64,000 nucleotides of DNA, from assembly GCF_007565055.1 (NCBI RefSeq), contig NC_044551.1, forward strand, positions 97,122,089 to 97,186,088, written 5' to 3'. The translations under genes were made by a program, and so were the position numbers. This DNA comes from Rhinopithecus roxellana (Eukaryota; Chordata; Mammalia; Primates; Cercopithecidae). Below are positions 46,970-58,778 of this stretch, piece after piece. Below the pieces are notes generated by a model. It ran no database searches and was not told the DNA's origin. It was given only the letters and a program-made list of their open reading frames with translations. Positions within the stretch are counted from its first letter, which is position 1, and the number at the start of each line of letters is the position of its first letter.

Positions 46970-47505
46970 TATGAAGTTTTGTTGAATCAAATACGTTTCA
47001 CATTCCTGCTTAGTACAGTAATTGTGTAATTTAAAAGTTGCACACCACCACAGCATGATTAAACTAACAGCAACAACAAAAAACACCTGTCTTCCAAAAA
47101 GGAATAAATTCTAGAAGCATAACTCCTAGAACATTAGAATGGAAAGAGACTTTATAAATCACTGATTTTAACTGCTTCAGTTTAGAGCTAAGTAGAGCTT
47201 TACACTGGAGGAAACTGAGGCCTAGAGGAGTCTGGGTACAGGGCAGCTGGGACTGGAATTCCAGCCTTCTGATGTCAAGTGCTGGGGCTCCATCCCCATA
47301 TGAGAGAACAAAGAAAAGAAGAAGGTAAATTGATGCATTTGACTGGCACCCTCAAGGATTTCATTATAGTATAGATTTAGAGGAGAACAGAAAATCAGGA
47401 AAGAAATGAAAAAGGCAAATTTTCTGCAGTATTTGGGACTAAAAAGTGTTTTAAGGAGCACCATAGCCAAAGCATAGGAAGCAAACCCTATCTTCATCAT
47501 TCTCT
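46970..47505. other. No recognisable feature
   Basis: Sequence between the two copies of the duplicated unit. The minus frame 47222-47632 (136 codons) overlaps MIR sequence on its right and has no domain. Confidence 0.35.
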
Positions 47506-47509
47506 TACT

Positions 47510-47665
47510 AAGACATCTCCATTCCTTATGCCTCTTTTTCCTCTTCTGTAAGATGGAGATAAAGATAATTGGGCTGCTTTGAGGATTGAATGTAGTGAGA
47601 TCCACAAAACATTTAAATAATGCTTGACACACAGTAAGAGCTTAGTTAATGCTAGTTATTATTAG
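47510..47665 (+). mobile_element. MIR, sense
   Basis: 'ttcctcttctgtaagatgg', 'gctttgaggattgaatg' and 'cacacagtaagagcttagtt' follow the MIR consensus order, with the 3' tail 'gctagttattatta'. Confidence 0.75.
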
Positions 47666-47737
47666 CAGTATTTTCAAATAACAGAGAACCTAGGCTGATG
47701 CCCTAGCTTTTCCACTGGCCCTGTAATTTCAGATGCA
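47627..47737 (+). repeat. Copy 2 of a local direct duplication (MIR-derived)
   Basis: Partner of 46850-46960. The full MIR context on both sides suggests this is the parental copy. Confidence 0.85.
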
Positions 47738-47830
47738 TAGCTGAATGTTTCTGAGCTTCCGTTTCGTGCTGTACAATGGCATCATGGTAGTTTGCCTGCT
47801 GATTTTATGGTGACGTCAAGCACGAGGACA
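47668..47830 (+). mobile_element. Second MIR-like fragment
   Basis: 'agaacctaggctgatgccct', 'actggccctgtaatttcag' and 'tttctgagcttccgtttcg' follow the middle of the MIR consensus. Confidence 0.5.
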
Positions 47831-49502
47831 AAAATGACAATGGTAAGAACAAGGGTCCGGAAAGGGAGAATATCATTTTAATAATTCTTATTTCCATGCC
47901 CTGTGTGTGGTATTCTCTTTGTAAATACCTTGTCTGAATACAGTTTTAGTCATAGTGTTGACATGATTATTACTATATTAGTTGGGAGAATTAAGAGAGC
48001 AGCTTGTTTCGATATGGAAGAAAAAGATACAGGACGCTATTAAAGACCAAATATTAGAAGTTTAAAGAATGTAATCTAATAAATTATTTTATATCAAATG
48101 AGATCTTCCTAAAGTAATTAGTGAAAAGTACTCAATCATCTAGTTTTCCTGGCACAGTGACAAGTCTAATCAGTTTGCTTTTTAAAGCAGTTGGATGGGA
48201 TTTATAAAATGTTAAAATTACTGAAAGACTATGGTAATTGTGAAACTTTTCCGTATGAATACATTTTGGAATACGAAAATGGGACAGGAAATAATTTTTA
48301 TTAACCAGTGGATAATTAAGAATCAGAAGCCGTGATGCTTGTTTATGAGTTCCATTTGAATTTTCTGTAGGCGCTTTTCTTCATTTATGCTTCATTTATT
48401 TTGTCTTTGAAGGTACTGTTGATTTTTAGCTCTTCTGCTTATGACACTGAATTATGAGGCTTGCATTATAAAAGCTCCCCTGAGTTAGTAACAGAATATT
48501 AACTATTGTTTGAGATAGTTACCCTTGTGAAAATACTATTTTAATTGAACAAAGGAAACATGATTAAAATTACAAAACACAGGGTGGTGGAGTGTGGCAT
48601 ACTTTTATATATTTATAGTCTTACTTTTTAGTGACATATTCATTACATTTTTATGTGTAATTTTCTTCACAGTTTTAAAAATTAGTCACTTTATCACTCA
48701 GGTTACTGGTGCCTAATGAAAAATTTCACATAAAAGTTTGAGTTAAGAGGAGTAAATACTAGTTCTTTCTATTGTCAAAAATCAGACATATCAGATTTCC
48801 ATACTGATTTCCAATGAACTATCTCCTCCTAAAAGGAGGCCTGTAATGAATGAGGGATAAAGCAGGCTGCTTGGTAGGTTGTTCCCAAGGCAAAACTGTG
48901 ATATAAGTAGGTCTTGGCATCTGCTTGTTTCTATTTCTGGGCTTGTTTCCCATTTTCTTGGTCTCTGCCTCAATTCTCCTTTGGCAGGTAGGAACTTCTT
49001 TCCTCTCAGCCTGTCCTCCCTCTCAGTTTTATTAAAACATGGACTAAAGAAGGGCTTTGATTTCAGTCCATTTTACTCTGTGTGAATTGAAGCCAGTGAA
49101 TTATTTTTCCCATGGTTACTTACATTTGAAGTCTTAGCAACAGATATTGAAGAAAATACTTTCTTCTTTGTAATCTACACTTACATCCTTAATAGGTAAA
49201 GGAAGCATATTTTTAAGCAGAAAATCAAGTCTCCCTTAGTGCCTCCATGATCATGCATTTAATGCTTAAAATGGGTAATGATGACCAGCATCATAGTGAG
49301 CACTCCTATTCAAAATGCTGGTGGGATAAAGAGAGGAGATACATGAAGAATTTTGCCTTTGAGAAACAGAGGCATATTTGAGAAATCCTTGGGATTTTTT
49401 TGAGAAATCAGCATATTTAGTTCTGATTGAAACTCTCAAGCTTACTTTCAGATCTTGCTCTCTTGAATTTTATCTTTTTTTAAAAGATGATAAACAAAGC
49501 TT
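47831..49502. other. Long stretch with no recognisable gene or repeat
   Basis: AT-rich, unique-looking DNA. Frames reach at most 68 codons. Confidence 0.4.
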
Positions 49503-49628
49503 TTTATTTTATTTATTACTTTTTAAACTTTTATTTTCAGTTCAGGGGTACATGTGCAGGTTTGTTATATAGGTAAACTTGTGTCTTGGGGGTTTGTTGT
49601 ACAGATGATTTTGTAACCCAGGTACTGA
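49503..49628 (-). mobile_element. Very short 5'-truncated L1 3' end, antisense
   Basis: About 125 bp of L1PA/PB-type 3' UTR in antisense ('tcaggggtacatgtgcaggt', 'ggtttgttgtacagatgatt') with a T-rich tail on the left. Confidence 0.75.
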
Positions 49629-49696
49629 AATGGAAGAGAACCACGATCTGTATCCTCTTTAGTTGCTTATTTTATTGAATATGTCATTAAGTTTTA

Positions 49697-49789
49697 TTTA
49701 CATGGTCACTCTTCTCAGAGACAAAGAATGGTGAGTTAGAGTTATATAATATTTAAATAAGAAACATTTAAGAAGAATGACCATGTAAA
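49697..49789. repeat. 19-bp inverted repeat
   Basis: TTTACATGGTCACTCTTCT at 49697-49715 pairs with 49771-49789 at 18 of 19 positions, leaving a 55-bp loop. Confidence 0.75.
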
Positions 49790-50457
49790 CATGGACCATT
49801 TGTTTCTGACATACAGTTTTCATCTCGTTAACTAGACTGTCTCTGATAGGCAAATACATTTCAATGGAACGGTAACACACTCTACCTAGAAAATGATTGT
49901 TGGAAAATCAAATATGAAATCTGAATTATTCGCAAACCGGAAAGCTCAAGATCTGTGCTCTCACCACTAGTTTAACTCTGCCCCCTTGTGCGCACAGGAT
50001 GCATTGAGATGGGGCCAATAAGCTTCCTAGAAGACAAGGCAACTCCAGTGTCTTTCCTTAAAGGATTTCATTAAAATCTCCTGGAAAAATCATTTACAAT
50101 TTCTGTATCTCATAGAATAATTTCATAAGGTATTCATTAAGTAATTTGATAAACATTCTGTGGAAAAATAATAAACTACATTAAATTAGAACATCTCTCT
50201 AAAATTTGTATAAACTTTATACTCTACAGTGAAAATGATATCCTCAGGAACAACTTGTGCTGCAACAGACCAATGGGTGAAAAGATAAGACATATGAATC
50301 TATACCCAGGTGATTTTTGGTATAATTCCCTGTCTTACCTCTATAATATTCTCAAGTATGACTGTACTTGCTAAAAGAGAAAACATTTTGACTTAAAATT
50401 CTAACTTAACAAGATTATTTGTTTTATTCTAATATATTTACTACAGTGCTTTAAATA
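49790..50457. other. No recognisable feature
   Basis: Unique-looking DNA up to the left TSD of the full-length L1. Confidence 0.4.
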
Positions 50458-50631
50458 CCAAACAACTCTTTTTTTTTTTTATTATTATACTTTAAGTTCT
50501 AGGGTACATGTGCATAACGTGCAGGTTTGTTACATATGTATACTTATGCCATGTTGGTGTGCTGCACCCATCAACTCGTCAGCACCCATCAATTCATCAT
50601 TTATATCATGTATAACTCCCCAATGCAATCC

Positions 50632-50660
50632 CTCCCTCCTCCCCACTCCCCCCTCCCCAT
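50632..50660 (-). other. G-rich tract in L1 3' UTR (G-quadruplex potential)
   Basis: The minus strand has GGGG, GGGGGG, GGGG and GGAGG-type runs in quick succession. The same polypurine tract occurs in the foldback arms (about 4548-4574 and 5511-5533). It is a conserved L1 3' UTR feature. Confidence 0.7.
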
Positions 50661-50713
50661 GATAGGCCCCAGTGTGTGATGTTCCCCTTCCCGAGGCCAA
50701 GTGATCTCATTGT

Positions 50714-53700
50714 TCAGTTCCCACCTATGAGTGAGAACATGCGGTGTTTGGTTTTCTGTTCTTGTGATAGTTTGCTAAGAATGATGGTTTCCAGCTGCAT
50801 CCATGTCCCTACAAAGGACGCAAACTCATCCTTTTTTATGGCTGCATAGTATTCCATGGTGTATATGTGCCACATTTTCTTAATCCAGTCTGTCACAGAT
50901 GGACATTTGGGTTGATTCCAAGTCTTTGCTATTGTGAATAGTGCCGCAATAAACATACGTCTACATGTGTCTTTGTAGTAGAATAATTTATAATCCTTTG
51001 GGTATATACCCAGTAGTGGGATGGCTGGGTCATATGGTACATCTAGTTCTAGATCCTTGAGGAATTGCCATACTGTTTTCCATAATGGTTGAACTAGTTT
51101 ACAATCCCACCAACAGTGTAAAAGTGTTCCTATTTCTCCACATCCTCTCCAACACCTGTTGTTTCCTGACTTCTTAATGATTGCCATTCTAACTGGTGTG
51201 AGATGGTATCTCATTGTGGTTTTGATTTGCATTTCTCTGATGGCGAGTGATGATGAGCATTTTTTCATGTGTCTGTTGGCTGTATGAATGTCTTCTTTTG
51301 AGAAATGTCTGTTCATATCCTTTCCCCACTTTTTGATGGGGTTGTTTGTTTTTTTCTCGTATATTTGTTTGAGTTCTTTGTAGATTCTGGATATTAGCCC
51401 TTTGTCAGATGAGTAGGTTGCAAAAATTTTCTCCCATTCTGTAGGTTGCCTGTTCACTCTGATGATAGTTTCTTTTGCTGTGCAAAAGCTCTTTAGTTTA
51501 ATTAGATCCCATTTGTCAATTTTTGCTTTTGCTGCCGTTGCTTTTGGTGTTTTAGACATGAAGTCCTTGCCCATGCCTATGTCCTGAATGGTACTACCTA
51601 GATTTTCTTCTAGGGTTTTTATGGTATTAGGTCTAACATTTAAGTCTCTAATCCATCTTGAATTAATCTTCGTATAAGGGGTAAGGAAAGGATCCAGTTT
51701 CAGCTTTCTACTTATGGCTAGCAGATTTTCCCAGCACCATTTATTAAATAGGGAATCCTTTCCCCATTTCTTGTTTCTCTCAGGTTTGTCAAAGATCAGA
51801 TGGCTGTAGATGTGCGGTATTATTTCTGAGGACTCAGTTCTGTTCCATTGGTCTATATCTCTGTTTTGGTACCAGTACCATGCTGTTTTGGTTACTGTAG
51901 CCTTGTAGTATAGTTTGAAGTCAGGTAACGTGACGCCTCCAGCTTTGTCCTTTTGACTTAGGATTGTCTTGGCAATGCGGGCTCTTTTTTGGTTCCATAT
52001 GAACTTTCAAGCAGTTTTTTCCAATTCTGTGAAGAAACTCATTGGTAGCTTGATGGGGATGGCATTGAATCTATAAATAACCTTGGGCAGTATGGCCATT
52101 TTCACGATATTGATTCTTCCTATCCATGAGCATGGTATGTTCTTCCATTTGTTTGTGTCCTCTTTGATTTCACTGAGCAGTGGTTTGTAGTTCTCCTTGA
52201 AGAGGTCCTTTACATCCCTTGTAAGCTGGATTCCTAGGTATTTTATTCTCTTTGAAGCAATTGTGAATGGAAGTTCATTCCTGATTTGGCTCTCTGCTTG
52301 TCTGTTGCTGGTGTATAAGAATGCTTGTGATTTTTGCACATTAATTTTGTATCCTGAGACTTTGCTGAAGTTGCTTATCAGCTTAAGGAGATTTTGGGCT
52401 GAGACGATGGGGTTTTCTAAATATACAATCATGTCATCTGCAAACAGGGACAATTTGACTTCTTCTTTTCCTAACTGGATACCCTTGATTTCTTTCCCTT
52501 GCCTGATTGCCCTAGCCAGAACTTCCAACACTATGTTGAATAGGAGTGGTGAGAGAGGGCATCCCTGTCTTGTGCCTGTTTTCAAAGGGAATTTTTCCAG
52601 TTTTTGCCCATTCAGTATGATATTAGCTGTGGGTTTGTCATAAATAGCTCTTATTATTTTGAGGTACGTTCCATCAATACCGAATTTATTGAGCGTTTTT
52701 AGCATGAAGGGCTGTTGAATTTTGTCAAAAGCCTTTTCTGCATCTATTGAGACAATCATGTGGTTCTTGTCTTTGGTTCTGTTTATATGCTGGATTACGT
52801 TTATTGATTTGCGAATGTTGAACCAGCCTTGCATCTCAGGGATGAAGCCCACTTGATCATGGTGGATAAGCTTTTTGATGTGCTGCTGAATCCGGTTTGC
52901 CAGTATTTTATTGAGAATATTTGCATCAATGTTCATCAGGGATATTGGTCTAAAATTCTCTTTTTTTGTTGTGTCTCTGCCAGGCTTTGGTATCAGGATG
53001 ATGTTGGCCTCATAAAATGAGTTAGGGAGGATTCCCTCTTTTTCTATTGATTGGAATAGTTTCAGAAGGAATGGTACCAGCTCCTCCTTGTACCTCTGGT
53101 AGAATTCAGCTGTGAATCCATCTGGTCCTGGACTTTTTTTGGTGGGTAGGCTATTAATTGTTGCCTCAATTTCAGAGCCTGCTATTGGTCTATTCAGGGA
53201 TTCAACTTCTTCCTGGTTTAGCCTTGGGAGAGTGTAAGTGTCCAGGAAATTATCCATTTCTTCTAGATTTTCTAGTTGATTTGCGTAGAGGCCTTTATAG
53301 TATTCTCTGATGGTTGTTTGTATTTCTGTGGGGTCAGTGGTGATATCCCCTTTATCATTTTTTATTGCATCTATTTGATTCCTCTCTCTTTTCTTCTTTA
53401 TTAGTCTTGCTAGCGGTCTGTCAATTTTGTTGATCTTTTCAAAAAACCAACTCCTGGATTCATTGATTTTTTTGGAGGGTTTTTTGTGTCTCTATCTCCT
53501 TCAGTTTGGCTCTGATCTTAGTTATTTCTTGCCTTCTGCTAGCTTTTGAATGTGATTGCTCTTGCCTCTCTAGTTCTTTTAATTGTGATGTTAGAGTGTC
53601 AATTTTAGATCTTTCCTGCTTTCTCTTGTGGGCATTTAGTGCTATAAATTTCCCTCTACACACTGCTTTAAATGTGTCCCAGAGATTCTGGTATGTTGTA

Positions 53701-54542
53701 TCTTTGTTCTCATTGGTTTCAAAGAACATCTTTATTTCCGCTTTCATTTCGTTATGTACCCAGTAGTCATTCAGGAGCAGGTTGTTCAGTTTCCATGTAG
53801 TTGAGCAGTTTTGATTGAGTTTCTTAGTCCTGAGTTCTAGTTTGATTGCACTGTGGTCTGAGAGACAGTTTGTTATAATTTCTGTTCTTGTACATTTGCT
53901 GAGGAGTGCTTTACTTCCAATTATGTGGTCAATTTTGGAATAAGTGTGATGTGGTGCTGAGAAGAATGTATATTCTGTTGATTTGGGGTGGAGAGTTCTA
54001 TAGATGTCTATTAGGTCCGCTTGGTGCAGAGATGAGTTCAATTCCTGGATATCCTTGTTAACTTTCTGTCTCGTTGATCTGTCTAATGTTGACAGTGGAG
54101 TGTTGAAGTCTCCCATTATTATTGTATGGGAGTCTAAGTCTCTTTGTAAGTCTCTAAGGACTTGCTTTATGAATCTGGGTGCTCCTGTATTGGGTGCATA
54201 TATGTTTAGGAGAGTTAGCTCTTCCTGTTGAATTGATCCCTTTACCATTATGTAATGGCCTTCTTTGTCTCTTTTGATCTTTGATGGTTTAAAGTCTATT
54301 TTATCAGAGACTAGGATTGCAACCCCTGCTTTTTTTTGTTCTCCATTTGCTTGGTAGATCTTCCTCCATCCCTTTATTTTGAGCCTACGTATGTCTCTGC
54401 ATGTGAGATGGGTCTCCTGAATACAGCAGACTGATGGGTCTTGACTCTTTATCCAGTTTGCCAGTCTGTGTCTTTTAATTGGAGCATTTAGTCCATTAAC
54501 ATTTAAGGTTAATATTGTTATGTGTGAACTTGATCCTACCAT
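50714..54542 (-). pseudogene. L1 ORF2 (endonuclease-reverse transcriptase), two lesions
   Basis: ORF2p makes the DNA nick and copies L1 RNA at the target site. The span is 3829 nt, exactly one base more than 1275 codons plus stop. The first 360 codons (54542-53460) cover the intact endonuclease, with QETH, GDFNTP, YSKIDHI and SDHSA motifs. A run of seven T at 53467-53473 (six in the human text I recall) shifts the frame. The next frame carries the reverse transcriptase with FADD in SLFADDMIVY, then stops at a TGA at 52007-52009 where a leucine codon is expected. The same frame then continues to 50714, including the Cys-rich end (CWRGCGEIGTLLHCWWDC) and the terminus SLIGGN. I read no further stop in the 52006-51574 gap, but this was done by eye. 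RNA from this copy could make only endonuclease-containing fragments. Confidence 0.93.
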
Positions 54543-54605
54543 TATGATATTAACTGGTTATTTTGCTCGTTAGTTGATGCAGTTTCTTCCTAGCCTCGAT
54601 GGTCT

Positions 54606-55622
54606 TTACATTTTGGCATGTTTTTGCGATGGCTGGTACCGGTTGTTCCTTTCCATGTTTAGGGCTTCCTTCAGGGTCTCTTGTAAGGCAGGCCTGGTGG
54701 TGATAAAATCTCTAAGCATTTGCTTATCTGTAAAGGATTTTATTTCTCCTTCACTTATGAAACTTAGTTTGGCTGGATATGAAATTCTGGGTTGAAAATT
54801 CTTTTCTTTAAGAATGTTGAATATTGGCCCCCACTCTCTTCTGGCTTGTAGAGTTTCTGCCGAGAGATCTGCTGTTAGTCTGATGGGCTTCCCTTTGTGG
54901 GTAACCCGACCTTTCTCTCTGGCTGCCCTTAAGATTTTTTCCTTCATTTCAACTTTGGTGAATCTGGCAATTATGTGTCTTGGAGTTGCTCTTCTCGAGG
55001 AGTATCTTTGTGGCGTTCTCTGTATTTCCTGAATTTGAATGTTGGCCTGCCCTACTAGGTTGGGGAAGTTCTCCTGGATGATATCCTGAAGAGTGTTTTC
55101 CAACTTGGTTCCATTTTCCCCCTCACTTTCAGGCACCCCAATCAGACGTAGATTTGGTCTTTTTACATAATCCCATACTTCTTGCAGGCTTTGCTCATTT
55201 CTTTTTCTTCTTTTTTCTTTTGGTTTCTCTTCTCGCTTCATTTCATTCATTTGATCTTCAATCGCTGATACTCTTTCTTGCAGTTGATCGAGTCGGTTAC
55301 TGAAGCTTGTGCATTTGTCACGCATTTCTCGTGTCATGGTTTTCATCTCTGTCATTTCGTTTATGATCTTCTCTGCATTAATGAGTCTAGCTGTCAATTC
55401 TTCCACTCTTTTTTCAAGATTTTTAGTTTCTTTGCGCTGGGTACGTAATTCCTCCTTTAGCTCTGAGAAGTTTGATGGACTGAAGCCTTCTTCTCTCCTC
55501 TCGTCCAAGTCATTCTCTGACCAGCTTTGATCCGTTGCTGGCGATGGGCTGCGCTCCTTTGCAGGGGGAGATGCGCTCTTATTTTTTGAATTTCCAGCTT
55601 TTCTGCCCTGCTTCTTCCCCAT
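54606..55622 (-). CDS. L1 ORF1p, intact RNA-binding chaperone
   Basis: A 338-codon frame, the same length as human L1 ORF1p. It starts MGKKQGRKAGNSKNKSASPP. Residues about 50-150 are heptad-rich and charged, as in the trimerising coiled coil (KKTNLEKRV-like pattern seen as KNLEKRVEEL). The RRM-type domain follows from about 155 (WDYVKRPNLRLIGVPESEGE) to about 250. The C-terminal domain contains RREWGPIFNILKEKNFQPRI. The end is NNRYQPSQKHAKM. Known role: it binds L1 RNA in cytoplasmic RNPs with ORF2p. No stop or frameshift is seen. The start is the first ATG after the 5' UTR, and 63 bp separate it from ORF2. Expression would depend on the L1 5' UTR promoter. The protein could act in trans, but that is inference. 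Confidence 0.93.
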   Translation of the reverse strand: MGKKQGRKAGNSKNKSASPPAKERSPSPATDQSWSENDLDERREEGFSPSNFSELKEELRTQRKETKNLEKRVEELTARLINAEKIINEMTEMKTMTREMRDKCTSFSNRLDQLQERVSAIEDQMNEMKREEKPKEKRRKRNEQSLQEVWDYVKRPNLRLIGVPESEGENGTKLENTLQDIIQENFPNLVGQANIQIQEIQRTPQRYSSRRATPRHIIARFTKVEMKEKILRAAREKGRVTHKGKPIRLTADLSAETLQARREWGPIFNILKEKNFQPRISYPAKLSFISEGEIKSFTDKQMLRDFITTRPALQETLKEALNMERNNRYQPSQKHAKM

Positions 55623-56212
55623 CTTTGTGGTTTTATCTGTCTCTGGTCTTTGATGATGGTGACGTACTGATGGGGTTTTGGTATAGGTGTCCTTCCTGTT
55701 TGATAGTTTTCCTTCTGACAGTCAGAAGGACTGTCTGTTGGTCTGTTGGAGATTGCTTGAGGTCCACTCCAGACCCTGTTTGCCTGGGTATCAGCAGCAG
55801 AGGTTGCCGAAGATAGAATATTGCTGAACAGCGAGTGTACCTGTCTGATTCTTCCTTTGGAAGTTTCCTCTCAGGGGTGTACTCCACCCTGTGAGGTGTG
55901 GGGTGTCAGACTGCCCCTAGTGGGGGATTTCTCCCAGCTAGGCTACTCAGGGGTCAGGGACACACCTGAGCAGGCAGTCTGTCCGTTCTCAGATCTCAAC
56001 CTCCGCGTTGGGAGATCCGCGGCTCTCCCCAAAGCTGTCAGACAGAGTCGTTGGCGTCTGCACCGGCTCCCGCTACTTCCCCTGTTGGTCTTCAGCTGTG
56101 CGCTGTCCCCAGATGTGGAGACTACAGAGACAGGCAGGCTTCCTTGAGCTGCTGTGAGCTCCACCCAGTTGGAGCTTCCCAGTGGCTTTGTTTACCTACT
56201 TAAGCCTCAGCA

Positions 56213-56257
56213 ATGGCGGGCGCCCCTCCCCCAGCCTCGCTGCTGCCTTGCGGATAG
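56213..56257 (+). pseudogene. Antisense ORF0 start, truncated after 14 codons
   Basis: On the strand opposite to L1 transcription, ATG at 56213 opens a frame reading MAGAPPPASLLPCG and then TAG at 56255-56257. Human L1 ORF0 starts MAGAPPPASLPPC and continues much further, as I recall it. The start region is therefore conserved, but the frame is closed early in this copy. Whether that is typical of the monkey lineage or private is unknown. Confidence 0.6.
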
Positions 56258-56634
56258 ATCGCGGCAGACTGCTGTGTTAGCAGTGAGGGAGGCTTCGTGG
56301 GCGTGGGACCCTCCCGGCCAGGTGTGGGATATATTCTCCTGGTGTGCCTGTATGCTTACAGCGCAGTATTGGGGTGGGAGTTACCCGATTTTCCAGGTGT
56401 TGTGTGTCTCAGTTCCCCTGGCTAGGAAAACGGATCCCCTTCCCCCTTGCGCTTCCAGGTGAGGCGATGCCTCGCCCTGCTTCAGCTCTCGCTGGTCAGG
56501 CTGCAGCAGCTGACCAGCACCGATTGTCCGGCACTCCCTAGTGAGATGACCCCAGTACCTCAGTTGAAAATGCAGAAATCACCGGTCTTCTGTGTTGCTC
56601 GCGCTGGGAGTTGGAGACTGGAGCTGTTCCTATT

Positions 56635-56645
56635 CGGCCATCTTG
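56635..56645 (-). promoter_or_regulatory. YY1 site at L1 5' end
   Basis: CGGCCATCTTG on plus is CAAGATGGCCG on the L1 sense strand, about a dozen bases from the element's 5' end. YY1 is known to set accurate L1 transcription initiation. Confidence 0.85.
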
Positions 56646-57762
56646 CTCCGCCCCTCCCAAACAACTCTTAAGTACTCATTAAAGTGAACTCTGAAGTACT
56701 CAATTAACTTTGAAAGCGAATTGACTTTTTATAGCAAAAACCTTAACAGTGTACTGACGGGTTTGTGAGATATATAGAAAGAAAACAACAATAGTAGCCA
56801 AAGATGGAAGAGGCTGCACATGGAACTAGACAGTTGTAAGACTCTGTCATAGTGAAGTGATATAATGTCAATTTAAGACTTACTATGATAAGTTAAAGAT
56901 GTATAATGTGATCCCTTAATACATATATAGCCAATAAAAAACCAATAGAGGAGATAGAATAGAATACTAAAAAAGTATTTGATTAATCCAAAAGAAAGTA
57001 GTGGTGAGGACTAAAAGAATTAAAAAAAAAAAAAAACCCAGAAGGAATAACAAGAAAACATAGCAAGCTGATAGAATTAAACAAGATTCCATTAATAATT
57101 GTGTTCAAGTTAAATAGGCTAAAAACTTTATGTAGAAGGTAGGTTGTCAGACTAGGTAAGAAAAGCAACACGTAAGTATATGTTGTTTATGAGAGAGTCC
57201 CAATAAATATAAAACAAAGCCAATGGAGAAGTATAAAATACAATACACCAGGCAAATTCACACATTACTGCACAAACTAGACTTCAAGGAAATGTGCTTT
57301 ACTAGAGGTAATGAGGGTCATTTCAGAGTGACAAAAGGATCAATTCATCAGGAACATAAAAACATGAAATGTATACACATATTATAACAGAGACACTATG
57401 ATATAAAAAAAGGCAGAACTTAAAGAGAAACAGAAGAGTTCACAGTAATAGTTGGAGATTTTAGCACTCCACTGTCAATAATAATTAGAAGACATACACA
57501 AAAATAAAAGCATTCAGACTGATGAACAACTATAATGACAAGCAACAAAACCATCTAGAACATTGTACTCAATAACATACACATTCTTTTCTAATACATG
57601 TGGAACATTCATCAAGATAGAATACATGACAGATCATAAAACATGTTTTGGTAAGTATGTAAGAATTGAAATACACAATATAGTATTCTGAACATAAGGA
57701 AATTAAATTAGCAATTAATAAAATAAATCTACAAAATAAGAAAATATTGGGAAGCAAGCAAC

Positions 57763-57834
57763 CATTCTTTAAGTGTGAATTAAATAATCATTAAGTATGA
57801 AATAAACATTCATTAAGTATGAATTAAATAATAT
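57763..57834. repeat. Short three-unit imperfect duplication in the ancient L1
   Basis: CATTAAGTATGAA-type units occur near 57789 and 57811, with a third diverged unit (TTTAAGTGTGAATTAAATAAT) at 57768. Confidence 0.6.
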
Positions 57835-58778
57835 GAAGACACAATATATCAAAATTTATAAGATGCAGCCAGAGCACTACTTAAAGGCAAAATTATGGCC
57901 ATAAATATGTAGAGTAAGAGGCTATAAAAATAAACCATAAAAAAGAAACAAAAATTAAAAATAAAAAGTTAAACACAGAGTTACAAAAATAAGAAGTAAT
58001 AAATATGAGTAGAGATAAATAAAAGAGTAAAACATGAATAAATCAATAAATTTGATATAAAAATAATAAAAGTAAGAATACCCTATCTAAATTTGTTCTC
58101 CCCTGCAAGGAAAGCAAAAGAAAACAAAACACAAAGAGAGAAAAAACACAAACTACTAATATCAGGAATGAAAGATAACACTTCACTACCAATCCTGCAA
58201 GCAATACAGATGACAGAGGAGTATCATGAATAATTTTGTGCCAATAAATTCAACAATTTAGATGTGATGGAAAAATTTCCACAACAAGCACAAGAAATTA
58301 AAAATCTATATACCTGTGTCTATTTATAAATTTGAATTTTTAGTTAAAAATTATCTTTCAAAAAATTGCCTGGCCCATAGGCTTCACAGATTCATTCCTT
58401 CAAACAAAACGCTCCTCAATTCCTTTCATCAGGACATATATCCTTGATACCAAAACCTAAAAAGGGCATTACAGGGAAAGGAACTTATAGACCATTATCT
58501 CTCTTGAAATTAGATTCAACAATTCTCAAAAATTTACAAATTAAATCCAAGAATACAAATAAATGAATAATTCATCATGGCTAAGTGGGGTTTATCCCAG
58601 GAATGCAAGGTTGACTTAACATGTCAAAAATCATTCAATGGAATTTGCCACACTAATAATAAAAGGAAAGGAAAACATAACCATGTTTATATGTGCAATG
58701 AAAGTATGACAAAACTCAGCACATATTAATGATTGAAAAGAATTCTTTCAACTTTTCTGTGTATTTCAAATATTTTTA

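Larger units (their letters stand above)
50471..56656 (-). mobile_element. Full-length young L1 (L1PA-like, Old World monkey lineage)
   Basis: About 6.2 kb on the minus strand: 5' UTR (55623-56656), ORF1 (54606-55622), a 63-bp spacer, ORF2 (50714-54542), 3' UTR and A-tail (poly-T at 50469-50480). Target-site duplications CCAAACAACTCTT lie at 50458-50470 and 56657-56669, so both ends are preserved. The 5' end has the YY1 core. It reads close to human L1PA but with consistent differences. ORF2 carries two lesions, so it is not autonomous; ORF1 is open. Confidence 0.96.
55623..56656 (-). promoter_or_regulatory. L1 5' UTR with internal promoter
   Basis: About 1.03 kb, GC- and CpG-rich, with no major deletion evident by eye. 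It would drive transcription leftwards from 56656. The YY1 site lies at the extreme 5' end. The opposite strand contains the ORF0 start. Long open frames on the plus strand here (for example 55821-56147) reflect CpG-rich composition. Confidence 0.85.

Noticed and set aside
47222..47632. 136-codon minus frame
   Set aside because: Runs through MIR antisense sequence; no recognised domain.
52197..52643. 148-codon plus-strand frame
   Set aside because: Antisense shadow of the L1 reverse transcriptase region.
55535..56541. CpG-rich stretch as a host gene CpG island promoter
   Set aside because: It is the 5' UTR of the full-length L1, bounded by its TSD.
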